DNA of 48,201 nucleotides from DATLYB01 sp964502525 (GTDB lineage Bacteria; Bacteroidota; Bacteroidia; Chitinophagales; CAIOSU01). A model generated the notes under the pieces. It ran no database searches and was not told the DNA's origin. It saw only the letters and a list, made by a program, of their open reading frames with translations. Positions 23,321-31,627 of this stretch are shown in pieces (position 1 is the first letter of the stretch; the number at the start of each line of letters is the position of its first letter). The position numbers and the translations under genes were made by a program. The stretch is taken from assembly GCA_964502525.1 (NCBI GenBank), contig CAZCXH010000016.1, positions 1 through 48,201 of the forward strand. Reading direction: 5' to 3'.

Positions 23321-25318
23321 TCAATCCCCCCGGAATTCCACTTTCCTTCCGATGGAGCTTAATCCCACCATGGCATCATTCGTGCTGAAAACGGTTGTAA
23401 GTTTTTCCAGTTCCGATGCCGGACCTTTTGCCTGCTCAATCAGATCTTCGGCAATTTGCATGGCGATAGGAGCTTTGTAGCCCAGCGTCTTCGCGTGTTT
23501 CGCCACTTCGTCTTTTTCAAGATGCCCGTTTGAATAGCTTCCGCTGATAATTGCCTTGTAGCTGTTTTTTGAATATAGGTCCGCAATCGCCTTCCACTTT
23601 CCCGTCAGCTCTTTCCTGGCGACATCCGGCACAGGCTGATTACCATTAAGCATTTCAACCATTTCTTCCTGCGAGATTTGCGCATCGGCAAGTCCCATCT
23701 CCACCGCATCGCGGGCAGACAGCATCCTGCCGGTGAGAATCAGATATTTTGCCAACCCCTTGCCAACGCGCGCACTGCTGCGCTGGGTGCCGCCCAATCC
23801 GGGATAGATGCCGATGCCCGTTTCGGGAAATGCCATCTGCGCTTTCGGCAGCGCGAGTATCACGTCAGCACACAGTGCAAGCTCCAGCCCACCGCCCAGC
23901 GCCATGCCGTTGATGATTGCCACCACCCGTTTCCGTGAGCGGTCAATTTTTTCATAAACACGCTGTCCGTAGGTTGTGAATGCCACAATGCGGTCAAGCG
24001 TTTTGCTCTTCATGTTTTTAACAAAGAACTTGATGTCCGCACCGGCAACAAAGGCTTTTCCTGCACCCGTGATGAAGATGGTTTTGATGCTGCTGTCGCT
24101 GTCCGCTTCGGAAAACTTTTCATCTAATTGCGCCATCACCTCTTCGCTGAGTGCGTTCAAATCTTCCGGTCGGCTCATGGTGACGATGGCGATGCCGTTC
24201 TTTTTTTGCAGCGTCACGTAGCGCATCTTCCAGAAATCATTGCCGATTGATTTTGGAAAAGGCGTTTGATATAAATCCACTGTCTGCTGAATCAACCGCT
24301 TCACTTCCGCTTCGCCAAGCTGCTGCATCATTTCCACCGGTCCTTTCCGCCAGCGCAATCCGATTCGCGCTCCGCGATTGATGTCGGTGGCAGCGCACAC
24401 TTTTTCATCGAGCAACTGCGAGCAAACCAAAAACGCAACACCCTGCATCCGTTCGCTGATTTTTTTGCGCAGGTTTTCGTCCGTTGAAATTTCGCCTTCC
24501 AGCGCCCAGTTTTGCCTTGATTCCGCCTGCTGCTTCAGCCGCTCCGAAACTTTATACAGGCTTCCAAAAACCTCAAGCGTTTTTTGCGAGTGATACGCCA
24601 CCGGCACTCCCGTTGCATTCATCAGCGCAAAAGGTCCCATGCCGATTCCAAAAACTTTCATGCACACGTCATCAATGGTAGGAATGTTGGCGGCATTTTC
24701 TTCGAGCAGCCTGGATGCTTCATTCAGCCAGGGAACGAAATAGCGGTTCACCACAAAGCCATACGCATCACGACAGGTGATGGCATCCTTGCCCGATTGC
24801 ATGGAGAACACTTTCATCGCTTCAAAAACTTCAGGCGCAGTCTTTTCTCCGGGAATAATTTCCACCAGCCGGTTTTTTGCGGCATGATAGAAATAATGCA
24901 CCCCGATGAAGCGGCTGGGATTTTTCACCACAGAGGAAAGGTCAGTAACGGAAAAAGAGGAGGTATTGGTTGCAAGAATCGTATCGCTGGGAACAATATC
25001 GGACAGCTTGTTGAACAAATCTTTTTTCGCGTTGAAATCTTCAAAGATGGCTTCAATAATCAGGTTGCAGGGTTTCAAATCATTGAGGCGAGCCGTGCCT
25101 GTGATGCGAGAAAGGATTGTATTCGTCTGTTCGGAAGTGAAAACCTTTTTCTCAACGCCTTCATTCAGCGTTGTCTTTATGCCGTTCAATCCGCGTTCAA
25201 CAAACTGCATCTCCCTGTCAGCAAGAATTACGTTGAATCCTTCCTGCGCAAATTTTTGAGCGAGCGCGGAACCCATCGTCCCCGCACCGACTACTCCTAC
25301 TGTTTTAATGGTTTTCAT
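23321..25318 (-). CDS. 3-hydroxyacyl-CoA dehydrogenase / enoyl-CoA hydratase fusion
   Basis: About 665 residues. ATG 25318 (MKTIKTVGVVGAGTMGSALA) is favoured; the earlier ATG at 25330 lies in heptamer repeat sequence. The N-terminal half is an NAD-dependent 3-hydroxyacyl-CoA dehydrogenase (GxGxxG at residues 8-13, then IIEAIFEDFNAKKDLF and TNTSSFSV), with its C-terminal helical domain to about residue 375. The second half is a crotonase-fold hydratase with the oxyanion region FVAGADIKFF and both catalytic glutamates (GGGLELALCAD and FPETGIGIYPGLGG). The domain order is the reverse of E. coli FadB. Beside Dch, Had and Oah it could oxidise 3-hydroxypimelyl-CoA; that substrate is inferred. Confidence 0.88.
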   Translation of the reverse strand: MKTIKTVGVVGAGTMGSALAQKFAQEGFNVILADREMQFVERGLNGIKTTLNEGVEKKVFTSEQTNTILSRITGTARLNDLKPCNLIIEAIFEDFNAKKDLFNKLSDIVPSDTILATNTSSFSVTDLSSVVKNPSRFIGVHYFYHAAKNRLVEIIPGEKTAPEVFEAMKVFSMQSGKDAITCRDAYGFVVNRYFVPWLNEASRLLEENAANIPTIDDVCMKVFGIGMGPFALMNATGVPVAYHSQKTLEVFGSLYKVSERLKQQAESRQNWALEGEISTDENLRKKISERMQGVAFLVCSQLLDEKVCAATDINRGARIGLRWRKGPVEMMQQLGEAEVKRLIQQTVDLYQTPFPKSIGNDFWKMRYVTLQKKNGIAIVTMSRPEDLNALSEEVMAQLDEKFSEADSDSSIKTIFITGAGKAFVAGADIKFFVKNMKSKTLDRIVAFTTYGQRVYEKIDRSRKRVVAIINGMALGGGLELALCADVILALPKAQMAFPETGIGIYPGLGGTQRSSARVGKGLAKYLILTGRMLSARDAVEMGLADAQISQEEMVEMLNGNQPVPDVARKELTGKWKAIADLYSKNSYKAIISGSYSNGHLEKDEVAKHAKTLGYKAPIAMQIAEDLIEQAKGPASELEKLTTVFSTNDAMVGLSSIGRKVEFRGD

Positions 25319-25322
25319 TTTA

Positions 25323-25455
25323 TTGGTCATTAGCTGTTAGTCATTGGTTATTCAGTTTTTGTCGTTGGTCGTTGGTCATTAGTCATTGGCTATTGGTTAT
25401 TGGTTATTGGTTATTAGCTATTGGTTTAATGACTATTGACTATTGACCAATGACT
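25323..25455. repeat. GTCATTA/GTCATTG heptamer inverted repeat
   Basis: Seven-base reiterations such as GTCATTAGTCATTGG and TTATTGGTTATTGGTTATTG fill the plus strand, and the 3' side carries complementary GACTATTGACCAATGACTC. The arms can fold on each other. The repeat separates the fusion gene from dch. Confidence 0.7.
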
Positions 25456-25465
25456 CTTGACTTAC

Positions 25466-26242
25466 TTAACAATTCTTCCAAACCGATTTTCGTTTTTCTA
25501 AAAATGAATTTATTCCTTCATTGGCGTCATGCGTTGCCATGAGGTGATGCACATAAAGATTTTCCAACTGCGGGAGGAAGTTGCTCAGGACATGATTGAA
25601 TTTCACCCGTGAAGCGCGCACGGCATATCGCAGCGAGGAGGCGCTTTTCGGCAAGATGTGCTTTTCAATCCACTGGTCAGCGCCTGCATCCAGGGCGGCA
25701 CGGTCGTCAAACACTTCATTCACCAAACCGATGGATTTTGCTTCCTCGGCTGTGATGGATTTTCCGGTGAGCAATAAGTCTTCCGCTTTTGCCAAGCCGA
25801 TTTTTTCCGGCAAAATGATTGAAGCGGGCGGGGGGAAAACGCCCAGTGCAATTTCGGGCTGACCGAGTTTAGCGGTTTTATCCGCGAAAAGAAAATTGCA
25901 CATGATGGCAAGTTCCATTCCTCCCCCCAGGCATTGCCCGCTGATGAGCGCTGCGGTGGGAATTGCTAAATCGCGCAATGAAAAAAACAGTTGATGAAAT
26001 CCGCGAAGCATCGCTGCGGCATATTCTTTTTGATGCTCTTCCACGCTGGCGCCAAAAGAGAAATGCTTGCCTGCGCCTTCAAAGGTGATGAGTTTTAACT
26101 CAGGCTTATTTGCAAACTCATTGAACGCATTTTGCAGTTCCTCCATCATGATATGGTCGAGCACGTTGCCTTTGCCATCATCGAGGATAATTTCAGCTAC
26201 TGCGTTGTTGTGGGTGTACGAAGTTGTTAGTTTATTGTGCAT
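25466..26242 (-). CDS. dch: Cyclohexa-1,5-diene-1-carbonyl-CoA hydratase (Dch)-like crotonase
   Basis: A 258-residue crotonase-fold enzyme from ATG 26242; seven upstream codons to 26263 are repeat-derived (MTNDQSP). Landmarks: HFSFGASVEEH (CoA/oxyanion region), GQCLGGGMELAIMCNFLFAD and QPEIALGVFPPPASIILPEK. The FPPP-containing loop and lengths agree with Dch, which hydrates the dienoyl-CoA product of class I or II benzoyl-CoA reductases to 6-hydroxycyclohex-1-ene-1-carbonyl-CoA. The presence of Oah and Had genes on the same strand nearby supports this over a generic enoyl-CoA hydratase. No benzoyl-CoA reductase genes are in the window. Confidence 0.8.
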   Translation of the reverse strand: MHNKLTTSYTHNNAVAEIILDDGKGNVLDHIMMEELQNAFNEFANKPELKLITFEGAGKHFSFGASVEEHQKEYAAAMLRGFHQLFFSLRDLAIPTAALISGQCLGGGMELAIMCNFLFADKTAKLGQPEIALGVFPPPASIILPEKIGLAKAEDLLLTGKSITAEEAKSIGLVNEVFDDRAALDAGADQWIEKHILPKSASSLRYAVRASRVKFNHVLSNFLPQLENLYVHHLMATHDANEGINSFLEKRKSVWKNC

Positions 26243-26320
26243 TGGGGATTGGTCATTAGTCATTAGTCATTCGGTTGTCACTCTGTTGTCATTCGGTTGT
26301 TATTAGACATGGGCTGTTAA
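26225..26320. repeat. GTCATTAGTCATT heptamer repeat
   Basis: Contains GGTCATTAGTCATTAGTCATT and related GTCATTCGGTTGTCACTC units, between dch and the unknown 145-residue gene. It overlaps the alternative start codon of dch. Confidence 0.65.
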
Positions 26321-26758
26321 TCATTGAATATCTTTTGTTATTTGCCATGCGGTGATTTTATTCTTTAGTTTGCTCAGTTCATTGGTTGAGAAGTCGTGGG
26401 CGATAACCAATTTGTAGTAGCCGAATTGCTTTCCTAAAAAACTCTTGAATTTGCAGGCTGTCCACTCAGCAAGTTTTCCTCTGCTGCTGTTCAATCCGAG
26501 ACTGTCCGGGAAAAAAGTTTGGATTAAAAAGATTCTGGTGTTTTTATTTTCATCCAGATAAGGCATGAGTTTCAGAACGTTCGTGCATGGATGTTTCTGG
26601 CTTGTTTCAACTTCAAGAAAAACATAAACTCCGTCATCAATTTTTGCAAAGTTGTCCGCCTCGCCCCAACCGTTCAGCTTGAACTTTGAATTCTCAAAAT
26701 TCAAATTGAGTTTGTCGGCAAGGAAATCTGAAATTTCGTCTTCGTGAATCTTACTCAT
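26321..26758 (-). CDS. Unknown protein, possible nuclease-like fold
   Basis: A 145-residue soluble protein I do not recognise. It starts MSKIHEDEISDFLADKLNL. The central segment GEADNFAKIDDGVYVFLEVE then TSQKHPCTNVLKLM has an acidic residue, a beta strand with ExE and a downstream lysine, reminiscent of a PD-(D/E)xK nuclease core; this is only a pattern impression. The gene is eight bases downstream of the DUF2130 gene and probably forms a two-gene unit with it. The surroundings are otherwise aromatic-CoA genes. Confidence 0.55.
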   Translation of the reverse strand: MSKIHEDEISDFLADKLNLNFENSKFKLNGWGEADNFAKIDDGVYVFLEVETSQKHPCTNVLKLMPYLDENKNTRIFLIQTFFPDSLGLNSSRGKLAEWTACKFKSFLGKQFGYYKLVIAHDFSTNELSKLKNKITAWQITKDIQ

Positions 26759-26766
26759 GTCTATTT

Positions 26767-28017
26767 TTAAGACAACTTCGGTTGTGTTGAATTTTCAAGC
26801 ATTTGCATTTCCTGGCTCAATGAATCCGAAGCAATTCCATCAACCCGCCCCCAGAAACTGATAATGCTCTGCTTCGCTTGAAATATGTGCGCTTCTCTTT
26901 CCGCAAATTTTTTCAGTACGTCTTCTTTATCCTTGTTCAGCGCCCTGTCCATTTTCTTAAAAGCATCAAGTATTCCAACGATATGATTTTTAAAATCATT
27001 ACTCCGCAAATAGTCGTAGAGCATTTCTGCTTTTGTCCCCTTGTCAGTCTGAGAAGCAAGCGCGGAATATTGCTTAATCAAGCCATCTCTTAGGAGGGTT
27101 ATGATGATTTTGATATCGTCAAAAGTGCAAACCCAAACGCCATCATTGAAATGAGTTTCTTCGTTCTCCTTTGGCATTGTCCTTGTAACGATAACACAGA
27201 TGTCCGCTTTTACCCGTCTGCCATCCTCCTTAAGTTTTGAAATCCATTCCTTGCCAAATGCCTGCGTTTGTTTTCTTTCGTACAGAATTACTCCGCTTGG
27301 TTGTCCAACATTATTTCTTACAATATGGCACACATCCGCTCCGGTTACACCGGAAGGAACATCTTTAATCTCATCAATCGGAAAAGTCGCTCTCAGGAAA
27401 TCTCTCAGTTCGATTTCCTTCACCTCGCCCGATAATTTGTTTGAACCCGCTTCAAGCTTTTTTTGCGCTTCTTCCAATTGCTTTTTTTGGTCGTCAACCA
27501 TCTTTTGAAGCTTCTGCATTTCCGTTTTATTCTTCTCGCTTTCAGCAGATTTTATCTTTTCTCTTTCTGAAGCAAGCAGTTTACCGAACTTTTCTTCCTC
27601 TTCCGCTTTGATTTTGCCCGCTAATTCTTCTTTTTCTCTTTGCAATCTGGCATTGTCGGCTTTTGTTTTGTTAAAGTCTTTTAATTGTTCGGATTTCGCT
27701 TTTACTTCATCTTCAAGCAATTTTACCTGCCCTGATTTCTCCTCCTCTATTTGTTGACGAATATTTTTTTCAAGTTTGGGTTTTTCAGAATTCAATTTCG
27801 TTTTTACAGCGCTGTCAACCTGCTGTTGCATTGTTTCCTTCTCTCTTTCAACTTGCGCTCTGTCAGTTTGCAGTTCCTTCAATTTTTTCTGGTAATCCTT
27901 ATCCTTCGCTTCAAAGTCTTTTTTTAATTGCTCTTGTATCTGATGATAAAGCATGTCGCTTACATTAATTTCCGCACCGCAATTTGGGCAGCTTACCGTA
28001 TTTGTTGTTTTTTCCAT
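26767..28017 (-). CDS. DUF2130 domain protein
   Basis: A 416-residue protein. The N-terminus has a zinc-binding motif (VSCPNCGAEINVSDML), followed by a long lysine/glutamate-rich coiled coil (about residues 30-200) and a globular DUF2130 domain (about 205-400). The domain includes DVPSGVTGADVCHIV, GVILYERKQTQAFGKEWI and ADICVIVTRTMP, which fit a restriction-endonuclease-like core with an E-x-K pair. The family has no established function that I know of, though the fold suggests nuclease activity. It is paired with the downstream 145-residue protein. Confidence 0.85.
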   Translation of the reverse strand: MEKTTNTVSCPNCGAEINVSDMLYHQIQEQLKKDFEAKDKDYQKKLKELQTDRAQVEREKETMQQQVDSAVKTKLNSEKPKLEKNIRQQIEEEKSGQVKLLEDEVKAKSEQLKDFNKTKADNARLQREKEELAGKIKAEEEEKFGKLLASEREKIKSAESEKNKTEMQKLQKMVDDQKKQLEEAQKKLEAGSNKLSGEVKEIELRDFLRATFPIDEIKDVPSGVTGADVCHIVRNNVGQPSGVILYERKQTQAFGKEWISKLKEDGRRVKADICVIVTRTMPKENEETHFNDGVWVCTFDDIKIIITLLRDGLIKQYSALASQTDKGTKAEMLYDYLRSNDFKNHIVGILDAFKKMDRALNKDKEDVLKKFAEREAHIFQAKQSIISFWGRVDGIASDSLSQEMQMLENSTQPKLS

Positions 28018-28088
28018 TGCGACAGATTTATAAGTTCAAATCACCATCTTTCATTAATGTCCGACTGACAATATGCGAGAACCCATGA

Positions 28089-29186
28089 CTAATGACTTCC
28101 AACATTCTGAAACTGCGGTGAAATCATGCGATGCATTTCATCATCCCATTCTTTCCCTTCTGCCAGCAACTGGCGCAGCCTGATGAAATCTATTTCACGA
28201 TTGTCTTTCGGACCTTCGTTGAACGCCCGGAATCCCGCCTTCGCCTCGGTCATCATATTGAGCGCAAGCCACTCGCGGCTGCTCTCTTTGTTTTTGTCCC
28301 AATGCTCCAGCTTGAACTTGCGCACTTCACTGATGGTTTTGTTCATGCAGTTGGGAAACGTGTGCAGGATTTTGGCAACCAGCTTATTTACCGCTGCATC
28401 AAGTTGTGACAAATCAGTTTCCGCAGCAGCGATTATCTCTTTCGCTTTTTTCAATTCATCACCAATTTTCATCGTGCCGAAAACCAGCCGCCCGTATTCA
28501 TCGGTGATTTTATCCAGCACCACCATCGGGTTGGGAATGAATTTTCCGTTTAGCTTCAGCACCGGTGCGAGGTCGGTAATCATTCCGAAGTAATATGCCT
28601 GGTGAGCAGTCCATGGCTCGCATAAAGTGAGTGAAGCCATTGCCCGCTCCACGCCAACGTAAAGCGGCAGAAAATCCGTTGCCCCGCCAATGGGCGCGCT
28701 GCCATGCTTGGGTCCCGCCTGCCCGAAGCGCGCCATGTCGCTGGCGATGCTGAAGTCGCACGCCATGCCGATTTCCTGTCCCCCACCGATGCGCATTCCG
28801 TTCACGCGGTTGATGACAGGTTTCTCGCATTTCAGAATCGCGCTCACCATGTCGTTGAACAGGCGCATGTATTGCGAATACTCCTGTGGATTTCCCGAAT
28901 AGTATTCCGCGTATTCCTTCGTGTTGCCGCCCGTGCAAAACGCTTTGTCGCCAACGGCAGTAAAGACAACCGTTACCACGCTGCGGTCGTTGGATGCTTC
29001 GCCAAAGGCGAGAATAATTTCTTTCACCGCCTGCGTAGTGTATGAATTGTATTGCTTAGGATTATTGAGGATAATCCATGCGTTGTACAAATCCTTCACG
29101 GGTGTGCCGTCATGATTGAGGCACGGTCGTTTTTCGAAAATGATTTCACGATATTTTACATCAGTGAGATTGTGGTTTTTTAACAT
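28089..29186 (-). CDS. oah: 6-oxocyclohex-1-ene-1-carbonyl-CoA hydrolase (ring opening)
   Basis: A 365-residue crotonase-superfamily enzyme. NGMRIGGGQEIGMACDFSIA, then FGQAGPKHGSAPIGGATDFL are the strongly conserved stretches used as the bamA/oah marker of anaerobic aromatic degradation. It hydrates and opens the alicyclic ring of 6-oxocyclohex-1-enoyl-CoA to give 3-hydroxypimelyl-CoA. Size and colinearity agree with characterised Oah. The upstream neighbour is had (across a long repeat) and downstream is the DUF2130 pair, then dch. I am confident of the family; the physiological direction in this organism is open. Confidence 0.93.
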   Translation of the reverse strand: MLKNHNLTDVKYREIIFEKRPCLNHDGTPVKDLYNAWIILNNPKQYNSYTTQAVKEIILAFGEASNDRSVVTVVFTAVGDKAFCTGGNTKEYAEYYSGNPQEYSQYMRLFNDMVSAILKCEKPVINRVNGMRIGGGQEIGMACDFSIASDMARFGQAGPKHGSAPIGGATDFLPLYVGVERAMASLTLCEPWTAHQAYYFGMITDLAPVLKLNGKFIPNPMVVLDKITDEYGRLVFGTMKIGDELKKAKEIIAAAETDLSQLDAAVNKLVAKILHTFPNCMNKTISEVRKFKLEHWDKNKESSREWLALNMMTEAKAGFRAFNEGPKDNREIDFIRLRQLLAEGKEWDDEMHRMISPQFQNVGSH

Positions 29187-29204
29187 GATTTTGTTTTTAG
29201 GGTT

Positions 29205-29528
29205 TTAGTGGCAGTGGTCATTGGTCAGTAGTCATTAGTCATTCGGTTGTCATTCAATGGTTATTGTCATTTAGTCAGTGGTCAGTAGTCATTAGTGATT
29301 GAGGGTTGGTCATTAGTCATTAGTCATTAGTCATTAGTCATTAGTGATTGGTGGTTAGTTAATGGTCATTGGAAAATCTTGATTTTATTGGCGGTTCATA
29401 TCTGTATTCATTGATTTCCTTCATTTTCAGTTTTCCAATTTCAATTCCTAATTCCTAATTCCTAATTCCTAATCACTAATGACCACTGACCAATGACCAA
29501 TGACTACTGACCAATAACCAATGACTAA
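29205..29528. repeat. Long heptamer inverted repeat between had and oah
   Basis: The left half has TTAGTCA units repeated at least five times (29311-29345). The right half has complementary ACTAATGACCACTGACCAAT and CCTAATTCCTAATTCC units. The two arms flank a short unique centre and could form a large cruciform. No gene is seen in this 340-base gap. Confidence 0.75.
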
Positions 29529-30590
29529 TCAAAAATCCGGCACCAGCACCGAACGCTTGCTGTATTTGTGTTCCAAAGTATTCTTAAACACTTCATTGAT
29601 TTTGCTCATCGGAAATGTCTGCACGAATTGGGAAATCTTCAGCTTATCAGTTGCAATCAAATCGAGCACTTCCGGATAGAGTTCCGCGCGGCAGCCCCAC
29701 GTGCCGATGAGTTTCGCGTCAAACGCCATGAGGTTGCTGAGACGCGCTTCCACCTTATCCATTGTGAAGCCGACAATTGAAAGTGTCGAAGTATAGGTGA
29801 GGAGATTAAACGCCAAATCCTGCCCGGCTTTCGTGCCGCTGATTTCAAAAATCTTCCACCCGAATTTCGGAGCTTTGATTTCTTTCGCGATTTCCTTCAC
29901 TTTTTCTTTCACTGTTTTTACATCCAGCCCCTTGATATTGAGCGTGGCGTCCACTCCGTTTTCTTTTGCGGTGGCAAGCTTTTCATCGCTGATGTCAAGC
30001 GCAAGAACCTTCGCTCCGAAAATTCTTGCAATGAGCGCCCCGTAAATCCCCACACCGCCCACGCCAATTACAATCGCCAAATCGCCCGCTTCCAGTTCTG
30101 ATTTTTTTATAACCTGGTAAGGCGTGGAAATGGCATCGGCAATCACAGCAAGTTGTTCAAGGGAATATTTTTTCAAAACGCTTTCAGATACTTCGCACAA
30201 AAACCTTGACGGCACTTTAATATGCGAGGCAAAGCCTCCGTGAAAATCATTGCCGGGCATCAGTTGGCTGCGGCAGATGTTACTTCTTCCTTTTCTGCAC
30301 AACTCGCACTCACCGCAGGGGAGCACAGCAGGAATAATCACTTTTTTATTCAGCCATTTTGCATCTCCAGCCACCACTGTTCCGCTGATTTCATGCCCGA
30401 GCGTGAGCGGCAGCGCCTGTTTTGTCTGCACTCCGTAATGCCAGAAACTCAAATCGGTGTGACATACTCCGCAGCCCGCGACCTTCACCAGCGCCTCGCC
30501 TTCTTTCACTTCGGGATAATTGCCTTCCGCTAACTTGAACTCCTTGTCAAGTTCGGTCATCTGCCATTGGTAGATTTTATTGTTGGTCAT
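29529..30590 (-). CDS. had: 6-hydroxycyclohex-1-ene-1-carbonyl-CoA dehydrogenase
   Basis: A 353-residue zinc-dependent medium-chain alcohol dehydrogenase. The catalytic zinc site is seen in GCGVCHTDLSFWHYG and LGHEISG, the structural zinc site in CGECELCRKGRSNIC, and NAD binding in VIGVGGVGIYGALIA. The context beside oah and dch, and the start KIYQWQMTE, match Had, which oxidises 6-hydroxycyclohex-1-enoyl-CoA to the 6-oxo compound. Alone it could be taken for a generic alcohol dehydrogenase; the gene neighbours decide. It is the most upstream gene of the minus-strand aromatic group. Confidence 0.88.
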   Translation of the reverse strand: MTNNKIYQWQMTELDKEFKLAEGNYPEVKEGEALVKVAGCGVCHTDLSFWHYGVQTKQALPLTLGHEISGTVVAGDAKWLNKKVIIPAVLPCGECELCRKGRSNICRSQLMPGNDFHGGFASHIKVPSRFLCEVSESVLKKYSLEQLAVIADAISTPYQVIKKSELEAGDLAIVIGVGGVGIYGALIARIFGAKVLALDISDEKLATAKENGVDATLNIKGLDVKTVKEKVKEIAKEIKAPKFGWKIFEISGTKAGQDLAFNLLTYTSTLSIVGFTMDKVEARLSNLMAFDAKLIGTWGCRAELYPEVLDLIATDKLKISQFVQTFPMSKINEVFKNTLEHKYSKRSVLVPDF

Positions 30591-30712
30591 TGGTTATTGG
30601 TCATTGGTCATTCGGTGGTCACTCGGTGGTCACTCGTTGTCATTCAGTGGTCATTCGGTCATTAGGAGCGTAATTTATAGTGTTTGGAGCATTTCACCAA
30701 TGACTAATGCTA
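30575..30712. repeat. GGTCATTGG heptamer inverted repeat upstream of had
   Basis: GGTCATTGGTTATTGGTCATTG and GGTCATTCGGTGGTCACTCG units on the left, with complementary ACCAATGACTAATG at the right end (about 30696-30712). Confidence 0.65.
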
Positions 30713-30713
30713 C

Positions 30714-31276
30714 TTACTTATGGCGAATGCAGTGGCTGAATTTGAAGTAAAAAAATGCGCTTCGAAAGAAAACGACAATGTGGGATACCGTTTGAGGGCT
30801 ATTTCTTTTTCCTGGATTTAACGCTTTATTCTTCTTTGCTTCCGGTAAATAGTTTGCAGGCGAAACAACGCTCTTGCCACTTTCGATTTCCAATGCTTTT
30901 CGAGCGTCACCCGCAATTTTTTCGCCCTGATACGCTGCTTTTTTGTTCTCCATGAATCCTACAGGATTTTTTTGCTTCACGATTTCTGTGGTTGATACCT
31001 CGCCCGGTATGAAGAAAATCAGTTCGAGGTCTGTCATGTGGTCGCGCAGGTTCTGGCTTTTCAGTCCTTTCAGTTTCTTGTAGTCACGTGGAGTCAGCCT
31101 GAAAGTTGCTTTGGGAATTTCTGCGGTAAGGATTGCATTCTCATTTATTCCCTCACTCCTCAATTCTTCCATTCTTCAGTCAGTTCCTCACGGATAGCTT
31201 TACTCCTCATTCGTTTTTCGATATAGTCGTCAGGAAAATCTTTCAGTTTGCAGAGATCACTTGTTCGTTGCGTTGC
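30714..31276 (-). pseudogene. Broken DinD/BRO-type gene, C-terminal remnant
   Basis: Two frames together resemble the C-terminal part of DinD-like (BRO/KilA-N associated) proteins. Upstream frame: FPDDYIEKRMRSKAIREELT then EEWKN and a TGA stop at 31162-31160, where relatives have arginine (CGA to TGA). After GVREG the similarity moves to another frame (EGINENAILTAEIPKATFRL, then LRDHMTDLELIFFIPGE, NKKAAYQGEKIAGDARKALE). Thus a nonsense change and a frameshift are present, and the N-terminal DNA-binding domain is missing. The last 40 residues of the 152-residue frame are not family-like. It is probably a decayed stress or phage-related gene. Confidence 0.65.
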
Positions 31277-31565
31277 TAACTCAGGTTGTTCGACTCTGCC
31301 GTAGTGCATAGGGATCACATAAATCTTTTAGCCCTGGTCAATTGCTTGTACTCAATCGCCATCCCGGCTGCTGAATAGTCCTTTTGTGAGTACAAAATAG
31401 TCATCATAAAAAAAGGTGATCGAAGATTATTATTCCGCTGCTGGATTAACGAACGAAGGCTCATATGTAAGTGAGGTGCAAACTGAGGTACAAAATTTTA
31501 ACTCAGGATACAACAAATGTACAAAAAGAACAAAGTAAACCGATAAAACGATGGGGAAAGACATT
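31277..31565. other. Intergenic stretch between broken gene and secA
   Basis: No supported gene. It may hold further decayed parts of the DinD-like gene, but I could not follow the similarity beyond about 31315. The secA terminator is at its right end. Confidence 0.4.
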
Positions 31566-31594
31566 AAAAAAAGCCTTGACAGTCAAGGCTTTTA
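31566..31594 (-). terminator. Rho-independent terminator of secA
   Basis: AAAGCCTTGAC/GTCAAGGCTTT palindrome; on the minus strand it is followed by a run of T. It lies 34 bases after the secA stop. It is nearly symmetric, so it might act in both directions. Confidence 0.85.
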
Positions 31595-31627
31595 AGGTGG
31601 TTTTATGCCGGAATTTTATACCCTTTT

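Noticed and set aside
24584..25333. A 249-codon plus-strand open frame
   Set aside because: It is antisense to the dehydrogenase/hydratase fusion gene and has no supported features.
29205..29528. CRISPR array
   Set aside because: The repeats are seven bases long, contiguous and imperfect, with no unique spacers.
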